A DNA stretch of 64,000 bases from Phycomyces nitens (lineage: Eukaryota; Mucoromycota; Mucoromycetes; Mucorales; Phycomycetaceae), in assembly GCA_022702545.1 (NCBI GenBank), contig JAHRBC010000004.1, forward strand, positions 868,001-932,000, in the 5' to 3' direction. Positions 56,933 to 64,000 of this stretch are shown piece after piece. The translations under genes were made by a program, and so were the position numbers. The first letter of the stretch is position 1. Each line of letters opens with the position of its first letter. The notes under the pieces are model-generated. The model saw only the letters and a list, made by a program, of their open reading frames with translations. It was not told where the DNA came from and ran no database searches.

Positions 56933-58484
56933 ATGTCCCGTTACGATCACTATCCCGAGAATGTCGGCATCCTTGCCCTGGAAATGTACTTCCCATCCAG
57001 AGTAAGTGTGATTAGCTCTCAATATTTCCATCTTGCTCATCTCATCTGCCATCCAGTGTGTCGAACAGACTGCTATGGAAGTGTACGATGGTGTCAGCAC
57101 CGGCAAGTACACTATCGGTCTCGGACAGGACAAGATGGCCTTTATCGATGACAGAGAGGACATTCAGTCCATTTGCTTGACTGGTAAGACTTTTGTTATC
57201 AAGCCGTGGAAACAAGGCGTTTTAATGACACGAGTGTAGCTGTCCACAACTTGATGGAGAAGTACGGCATTGCCTACACTGACATTGGTCGTCTCGAGGT
57301 CGGCACAGAGACCATCATTGACAAGTCAAAGTCTGTCAAGACCACCTTGATGACCTTGTTTGCCGAACATGGCAACTATGAGATCGAAGGTATCGACACC
57401 ACAAACGCATGCTACGGTGGCTTCAGTGCATTCTCCAACGCTGTCAACTGGATCGAGTCTTCCTCGTGGGATGGCCGTTATGCTATTGTCATTGCAGGTG
57501 ATCTTGCTCTCTATGCCTCGGGTGCCGCTCGCCCTACCTCTGGTGCTGGTGTTGTTGCCATGTTGGTTGGCAAGGATGCCCCCATTGTCCTCGAGCGTGG
57601 TCTCCGCAGCACCTATATGGATCATGCTTACGATTTCTACAAGCCTGATATGCACTCTGAGTACCCCATCGTCGATGGAAAGTTCTCAAACGTCTGCTAC
57701 ATCCGTGCATTTGACTTTTGCTACAACAACTACATGAAGCGTCTCTCCAAGGCCATCAACAAGGAGATCACTAGCATGGACGATGTTGACTATGTTGTCT
57801 GCCACTCCCCATACGCCAAGTTGGTCACCAAATCATTTGCTCGTTCGGTAAGTAAAGCAGCAACAATAAAGGAGTGGAATGCAGATTTCCAGCATACAAA
57901 AACAGCTTGCTGATTCCAACAAACAATCTCTATAGTCCTACAACGATTTCATGGCTGACAAGGAGAACCCCAAGTACGCTGCCCTTGCTCCTTTTGAGGC
58001 TCTTGCTTATGAGGCTTCGCTCGAGAACCGTGATCTTGAAAAGGCCACCGCCACTCTCACCAAGGCTGGCTATGCCCAAAAGGTTGGTCCTGCCGCCTAT
58101 GGCCCCAAGCAGATTGGTAACATGTATGCCGGTGCTGTCTGGGCTGGTCTTGCTTCGCTTGTGTCTGAAGTCGAAGCCGATACCCTCAAGAACAAGCGTG
58201 TCTTGCTCTACTCCTATGGCTCTGGTTTGGCTGCCTCCATGGTCTCCTTCCGTGTCGTTGGCTCGACTGCTGATATCAAGGCCAAGCTGAACCTCCGTCA
58301 GCGTCTCGATGCCCGTACCCATTCCAAACCCGAGGCCTTTGCCGAAGCCATGCAGATCCGTGAAAACACCCACAATGCATGCAACTATAACCCCACTGGC
58401 AGCCTTGAACATATTGCCCCTGGTGCGTACTATGTTGACAAGATTGATGACAAGTGGAGACGCTTCTACAAGCGCAAGGACTAA
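56933..58484 (+). CDS. ERG13: Hydroxymethylglutaryl-CoA synthase
   Basis: Exons 56933-57001, 57057-57183, 57240-57847 and 57936-58484 join in phase to 450 aa, close to the family norm. It condenses acetyl-CoA with acetoacetyl-CoA to HMG-CoA in the cytosol, the entry to mevalonate, sterols and carotenoid precursors. Seen: [49 protein letters not shown], the catalytic-Cys block [14 protein letters not shown] (Cys about 123), [43 protein letters not shown] with the active-site His, [15 protein letters not shown] and [13 protein letters not shown]. It ends WRRFYKRKD. Coding GC and codon bias (many C-ending codons) are higher than in neighbouring genes, as expected of a highly expressed enzyme. 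Confidence 0.98.
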
Positions 58485-61183
58485 GACAAAAAAAGAAAAA
58501 GTCAAAGAGAAGCCTGTCTATAGTCGTCATCCTTTCTTTATTTTATATTTCCTTCATCTTCTCTACCTTTATAATCCAATAATATAATCATCATACATAC
58601 AAACATCTTTGGCTTGCAATGAGAGGAGAGGGGATTGGAGGGGATTGGAGTTGAGGGATGGGTTCAGGGGATAAGACTGGCATGACAGACAGCATAAAAG
58701 AGATCGTCAAGATCACCAAGATACCAAGAGACTCCATTGATTGACTATGTAGAAGAGGCCTTGGTTCTGTAAAAATAGCTATAAATATAATCCATTCAAA
58801 TTTGACATTGATATTGCTCATAAATCGGATAAAGAAATGAGAGATAAGCTTCTCATATTCTTTGTCCCAAAAATAAACCAAACTCTAATGCCAAACTGTT
58901 GTTTGAAATGCATCGATTGCTGACATCAGCACTTTTTATTTTTTTTGACTAGCAAAAATAATCTCACTTGCTGTAAGACGTAGCACGGAATTATGAAATA
59001 TTTATTATCAATTGCCACGGTCAGAATACAAGTCTGGCCAAACATGGTCCAATAGCACCTTTTCAACCATATTTTGGGCAGGGCACCAAATCCCCTGTCG
59101 ATTAGAAGTTATTAAAGCAATCTTGGGGTTATCAATAGGGTTGGATGCCGATAATTCGTCGTTTTATTTTTATTATTATACACTGATAATTCAACATTAT
59201 TTCTCATTGCCTCCCCCCTCCCCTCCCCTTCCCCCTCAAATATTCCCATTTCCCGGAAAATTCATACATTTATACTTGGTTTGCAAGGACAGAAATATCA
59301 TCATTGCCAGCATGTATAAAAAATAATTCAGACTGATTCTCTATAATATTTCTTTTTTGTGGATATTGCATGCAAAAATTCCTCTAGATTGCATTAGAAC
59401 CGTCAGTAACCCCCCAATGAAACCAGTTATAGTCTTCTTGTAGCACATATACGAGGTGATGAGACAGAGTCTAGTTTTTTTTATTATTATATTATATGAA
59501 ATCATTGAAAACAATAACAATAATCACTCTTGATTAAAAGTACAAGATTCTGATTAATGCACCTGGATATAATGTTTTCCATCAAAAAGCGTTTCTGTAG
59601 CTGACGCGTGTTTAATAGTATTGCCAAGATAGCCATAAAAAAAAGCGATAAGGCATGCAAGGAAATACATGCACTCAATTGATTAACACCATGATCTTTA
59701 ATACTGATGGCCAAACCCTTCTTTTTAAAAAAGCTTATTCCCTTTAGAGCTCTCGTCTCACGGAGCAATTTCCAAACCAAAGAGGATTATCAACAAGTAT
59801 CCAGTTATAAAACCAGTAAGCAGTGTACTTTTGAGGGGGAGATACTTTAAAAAGAATGGAGTTGGGAGGAAAAATAGGCTGGCTATCTCACCAGTATATT
59901 TAAGCCTTTCTGAAATCTCTACTCGGTGTCCTAAGAGTAGAAACAATTCTAAAGTGATTATCATGGCCTTGAGGCTGATGCGGCAACCATTAAAGATTCT
60001 ATAATTTATAATGAACTTTAGGAGGATATAATTTCTAAAGAAGCTTGTCAATGCAGAGTTGAGGTAGTATCTGGACTTTTATGCCAACAAGATCTTCCAA
60101 GGGATGTTGCACTATTCCTGACAACCATTTATGACAAATGGATCTTGTCTTGGACAATCACAGGCATATTTTCCCTTTTGAAATAAAGGGTTAAATAATA
60201 TTTATGTACATTCTAATTTATACTTATTCCAGGGCAATCTCAAAAAGATGATTTGAAATAATACTCCATCAATAAAAGAATTGATTAATGTATCTCTTTA
60301 GACAGATAACATATTGTTGATAGTTTGCTAACGAACAAACAAAATATAATATGATTTATAATTTATATCTTTTGTAGTCTTGACAAGAGACAAACTGCCA
60401 AAACAACTATAGATCTTCTTGATTACTATGTATATGTATATAATAATATATATGACTTTAATTAATCACCTCCAATTCAAGCCTTTTTGCTGTCTCTTTT
60501 GCTATTAAACCTCAAGTATGATGGTTGATGGGGGGTATTTCGTGTGTTTGCACACTTGGCTCTGATATTGGCTATTATCCGAGGTCAATTAAAAGTGGAG
60601 AGTAGGGTTCAGTTTTCATCTTTCCTTTTTCCAGAATACTACATGACACATGGGTTGCCACTGGTATTCTTTAATAGACAAAAATCAATCTGTATATATT
60701 ATCATTACAGCTCTTTCTCATTCATCATCAATTGTTAATATTTTTCTTGGAATATTAATAATTAGAACATTATTTTGACTATATTCACTTTCCAAGTCTA
60801 TCCAAAACTATATGAAATAATGACAATAGAATGTATAATGCTTCAAAAACAATTGTTACACAAAATAATTGAATATGCGGGGCAAAAAAAGACAGATAAA
60901 AAAAAACCTGTCTATTTTGTTTTTCTGCTTGCCATATGGCAATAATGCGCTGTGTAACCCACTGTCCCCGATGATTCATGTTGTCAAGATATTGTACATT
61001 TTGGAGCAATTTCCTTACAATTTTGGGCAATAAAACAAACCTAAAATGAATATTGGGTCACACTCGGTAGAACATTCAAGCGCTTATTTATATATATTCT
61101 TAGTAAAACGTGAGAAATGAAATATATAGCTTGTTTTTATCTTTATTCCCCCACAATACTTTTTTATTATTATTATTAAAGAA
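58485..61183. other. Intergenic, 2.7 kb
   Basis: No complete gene was recognised. Near 59758-60051 (minus) there is a 97-codon hydrophobic open stretch with no known motif. At about 60900-61040 (minus) an exon-like island reads LPKIVRKLLQNVQYLDNMNH and continues WVTQRIIAIWQAEKQ. It starts after TTTTAG and ends before a GT, but no partner exons were found. A short GGGATTGGAG direct repeat occurs at 58630-58651. Confidence 0.45.
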
Positions 61184-62610
61184 ATGCAAGCCATAGTACT
61201 CAACGCCAATCCCAAAGATGGCTTTAAATTTGGCATGGAGTTGAGAGACCTGTCTTTGCCGACTCCCAAAGAAAACCAAGTTACAGTCAAAATTCTGGCT
61301 GCTGCCCTGAATCACAGGCAAAATACACTACCAAAAAAGAAATTGGACAAGATATTAATTAATTATTTTATTATTATTATTTTTTGAAATGAGCTTAGAG
61401 ATGTGTGGATTCTCAAGGGAATGTACCCTGGAATCAAAATTGATTCAGTACTGGGTGCTGATGGCGTTGGACTAGTTACCACCAATGGTGTTGAGGAGCG
61501 AGTGCTGTTGAACTCTGGCCGAGGATGGGACTCTGACGAGAGAGGTCCAGAAGGAAATTTTGGCATCATTGGCCTCTTGCCACATATCGGTAAATGGCAT
61601 TCAATAACGATTAGGTGCTCAAGTGTTGAGCACTAGTAATAGATATATATATATATAAAGAAAAGCGAGTTTTTGATCTTGCTTACTAATATATAAATCA
61701 TTCCATCATAGGCACTTTTGCAGATATGGCTGTAGTAGATAAAAAGGACTTTGTTAAATGTCCCAAACATCTCTCTACAGCTGAAGCAGCCGCTCTTCCC
61801 TTGGCTGGTTTGACTGCCTATAGGTAAATAAGTCGCCAATACACTCTTGACTGACGCAATATTCATTAGAGCCGTTTTCACAAAGGGACTAGTGAGAGCT
61901 GGGGATCATGTCTTGATTACTGGTATTGGAGGAGGAGTTGCATTATTTGCCCTTCAGTTTGCACTAGCTGCTGGCGCGACCGTTTATGTAACATCTTCTA
62001 GCCAAGAAAAGATTGATCGTGCTGTCCAATTGGGCGCCAAAGGAGGTGTCAACTATAAAGATGGTGGGTAGATCATCAATATCATTAGGCTTTTGATTTC
62101 CAACACCTAACCATACATTTGACATTACAGAGAAATTTGTTGCCAAGTTGAAAGAGTTGCTAGGCTCCAACCTGCTCTCAGCTGTCATTGATGGCGCAGG
62201 TGGAGCCATGTACGATCAGTACCCAAAGGTTATGCGCACAGGTGGAATTATCTCCAACTATGGACAGACTGTCGTTGGCAAGGGTGTCAACTTCTCCATG
62301 ATGTGTGTCCTCAAGAACATTGATATCCGTGGTTCTACACTGGGATCACGCAAGGAATTCAAGGAGATGGTAGACTTTGTTGACCAGCACAAGATCAAGC
62401 CTGTTGTTTCTTATACTTGGCATGGTCTCTCAATGGCATCCATGGATAGTGCCATTGATGTTATGCGGTAAGTAGGATGATCATTCATCCCCTCTTTTTA
62501 TGTTGCCAATAACGACCAATTGGACTAAAACATCTCGATATAGTCGCAGTGATCAGTTTGGCAAGCTAGTAATTGAGTTTGACTCACAGCATCGTGCCCA
62601 AAAACTATGA
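61184..62610 (+). CDS. Quinone-oxidoreductase-like MDR enzyme
   Basis: Exons 61184-61317, 61399-61589, 61712-61823, 61870-62063, 62131-62467 and 62544-62610 join in phase to 344 aa, typical of zinc-free medium-chain dehydrogenases/reductases. Seen: an N-terminal GroES-like fold (VTVKILAAALNHRDVWILKGMYPGI, VLGADGVGLV), then ECP-like CPKHLSTAEAAALPLAGLTAYR and the Rossmann nucleotide loop VLITGIGGGVALFALQFALAAGATVYVTSSS (Gly-rich, NADPH type). AVIDGAGGAMYDQYPKVMRTGGIISNYG and a C-terminal FGKLVIEF follow. No catalytic-zinc Cys/His set is apparent. Probable role: NADPH-dependent reduction of quinones or enones; the substrate is unknown. Intron 1 (61318-61398) has a GC donor (CACAG then GCAAAA), demanded by the conserved LNHRDVW junction. 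Confidence 0.9.
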
Positions 62611-62794
62611 TACTCTAGATATGAATATCACTATGATTCCCCAACTACCACCACCACAATTAATAAATAAATAAATGACGTGTTTGAAACTCTTTATACA
62701 GCTCATCAAAGAGGTCCAAAAATAGATTGTCGTCTTTTTCTTTTTTTTCTTCTTCTTGTTCTTTTCTCTTTTCTTGTGTCTCTTCATTTCTTTA

Positions 62795-64000
62795 ATGATC
62801 TCGGTATTGACATTTGCATGCATCTACTTACTGGGTGGCCTAACTTCTGTGCCCATCATACTCTATGGAGCCTATTACTATTCCTCCACCAAAAAACCAG
62901 CCAAACTTGCCTACATGACACTGGACGAACACTACCATGAGAAACGAGGGTGGATCCTGTTGTCAAACGAATACCAAAACAATCACGAAGTAGCTTCGTC
63001 TACTGGCTTAATTGCCGGCATTCAATCATATATCAGTAGCGGCAGCGGCAGCAATAGCAGTAGCAGCAATAAAAAGGCGCGCGATCCATTGTATGCTGTC
63101 ATCAAACACAATACTCTGTTTGTGTTTAATTCAGAACAAGAAGAGGAATGCAAGCTGATCATTCCAATCCATGATTACAACATCAGTATCTATCCTCCTC
63201 GAACCACTGATGCAGGCATCTTTGGCCGAGCTTCCTCCATCTTACTCGAACCCAAGAAGCCTTGTAGTACAAAAAGGGGAGCGGAAGAATACAATCTGCA
63301 GCATTCGTTGTATCTGAAGTGCACCCGGGCAATCGACAAGGAAGACTGGTACCTTGGTCTAAAGGCAGCTTCAGAATTAATGGACGATCTGGACAGTGCG
63401 AACCAGACATCTGTGGAGATGGTCAACAGCACCATGTTCTCCTTGTCGGCTGCAGACCGCTGGATGTCGAGTGTGATGCGTCCTGATGAAGACGGCCATA
63501 CAGACTGGGTGAATGGAATCCTGGGGCGATTATTTCTGGGTGTTTATCGTACGGACAAGGCGCGTGCTTACTTTGAAGCCAAACTGGTCGAGAAGATCAA
63601 GAAGATGAGACGACCGGGTTTTGTGGAACAGATCAAGGTCAGAAAGGTTGATCCTGGGCAGAGTGTCCCTCGTCTCGTTAGGCCTCGTCTGGTGTCTATA
63701 ACCCCTCAGGGTATGCTAATTGCAGACGCGGAGGTTGAGTATGATGGTGGTCTGTCGGTTGAGATTGAGACAGATGTTAGCTGGTCATATTCCTCTCATC
63801 GCAAACCAATTCGTGTTCAGTTGGTATTGGCAGTCAAGCTCAAGACGTTTAATGGCAAATGCATGTTCAAGATCAAGCCTCCACCCTCCAATCGTTGCTG
63901 GATTGGGTTTTATGAGACCCCAGACATGACGTGGGAATTCACTTCTGTAGTATCTGAAAAGCAGATCAAGTTGCAAATGGTCATGAATGCCATGGAGGCC
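62795..64000 (+). CDS. NVJ2: NVJ2/TEX2-type SMP lipid-transfer protein, 5' part
   Basis: An intron-free frame from ATG 62795 runs open to the window end (402 codons, no stop). Residues 1-26 form a membrane anchor (MISVLTFACIYLLGGLTSVPII). A PH-like segment follows (about 35-165) with RGWILLSNEY, DPLYAVIKHNTLFVFNSEQEEECKLIIPI and SLYLKCTRAIDKEDWYLGLKAA, interrupted by a Ser/Gly/Asn linker. From about 225 the SMP domain begins: TDWVNGILGRLFLGVYRTDKARAYFEAKLVEKIKKM, then VDPGQSVPRLVRPRLVSITPQGMLIADAEVEYDGGLSVEIET and FKIKPPPSNRCWIGFYE. Nvj2 is an ER-anchored SMP protein that transfers lipid (ceramide) at nucleus-vacuole and ER-Golgi contacts. The start is the first ATG giving the N-terminal hydrophobic anchor. 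The 3' end is outside the window. Confidence 0.9.
   Translation, partial: MISVLTFACIYLLGGLTSVPIILYGAYYYSSTKKPAKLAYMTLDEHYHEKRGWILLSNEYQNNHEVASSTGLIAGIQSYISSGSGSNSSSSNKKARDPLYAVIKHNTLFVFNSEQEEECKLIIPIHDYNISIYPPRTTDAGIFGRASSILLEPKKPCSTKRGAEEYNLQHSLYLKCTRAIDKEDWYLGLKAASELMDDLDSANQTSVEMVNSTMFSLSAADRWMSSVMRPDEDGHTDWVNGILGRLFLGVYRTDKARAYFEAKLVEKIKKMRRPGFVEQIKVRKVDPGQSVPRLVRPRLVSITPQGMLIADAEVEYDGGLSVEIETDVSWSYSSHRKPIRVQLVLAVKLKTFNGKCMFKIKPPPSNRCWIGFYETPDMTWEFTSVVSEKQIKLQMVMNAMEA

Noticed and set aside
57326..58505. Long minus-strand ORFs under HMG-CoA synthase
   Set aside because: Shadows of a codon-biased, strongly conserved gene on the plus strand.
59758..60051. 97-codon hydrophobic minus-strand ORF, considered as a retroelement RT fragment or membrane protein
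   Set aside because: No RT motif could be matched and no neighbouring exons support a gene.

Overview
The window is nuclear DNA from a filamentous fungus, most likely an early-diverging one (Mucoromycota, Mucorales-like). Nearly every conserved gene is cut by many short introns of about 40-90 nt. Intergenic DNA is AT-rich, with abundant triplet and dinucleotide repeats. The repeat remnants (DIRS-like, Tc1-like, a PD-(D/E)XK repeat family, a CCHC gag-like ORF) are of types I associate with Mucorales. That placement is inference; no rRNA or other marker is present. I rebuilt exon-intron models by reading splice sites and checking reading phase, so boundaries are predictions.

Layout. 1-7.5 kb is repeat-rich: decayed Tc1/mariner fragments, a signal-peptide membrane protein of unknown function (1.2-2.6 kb), and a decayed DIRS-like retroelement (3.1-4.8 kb). 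7.5-19.5 kb is gene-dense: TIF6 (eIF6) and an ARP10-like actin-related protein share a 187-bp divergent promoter. They are followed by a LIM-domain-binding (LDB/PtaB-like) co-regulator with Gln-Ala repeats, a 771-aa coiled-coil protein I do not recognise, and mitochondrial ribosomal protein uL3m. 20.8-32 kb holds a Zn(II)2Cys6 transcription factor, a PLP aminotransferase (YER152C-like), a SWI3/RSC8-type SWIRM-SANT chromatin-remodeller subunit and a small unknown gene. 32-38.2 kb is an island of mobile-element material: a 95-bp hairpin MITE, a broken PD-(D/E)XK repeat gene, a triple palindrome, an intact orphan CCHC ORF and a FAR1-type DNA-binding protein with no transposase. 40.4-44.4 kb is an LRG1-type LIM-RhoGAP. 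46.8-56 kb, all on the minus strand, has Nup155/Nup170, amidophosphoribosyltransferase (ADE4) and an Ark1/Prk1-type kinase. 56.9-64 kb, on the plus strand, has HMG-CoA synthase, a quinone-oxidoreductase-like enzyme and the 5' part of an NVJ2/TEX2-type SMP lipid-transfer protein that runs off the window.

The conserved genes are housekeeping: translation, purine and sterol synthesis, nuclear pore, chromatin, dynactin, Rho and actin signalling. They do not form one pathway or cluster. I found no CRISPR, rRNA or convincing tRNA. The most unusual signals are four GC-AG introns among about 77 modelled, two separate Gln-Ala hexamer-repeat tracts in the LDB protein, and the 32.5-38.2 kb mobile-element island with its standalone FAR1 gene. 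I do not see a clearly new multi-gene system.
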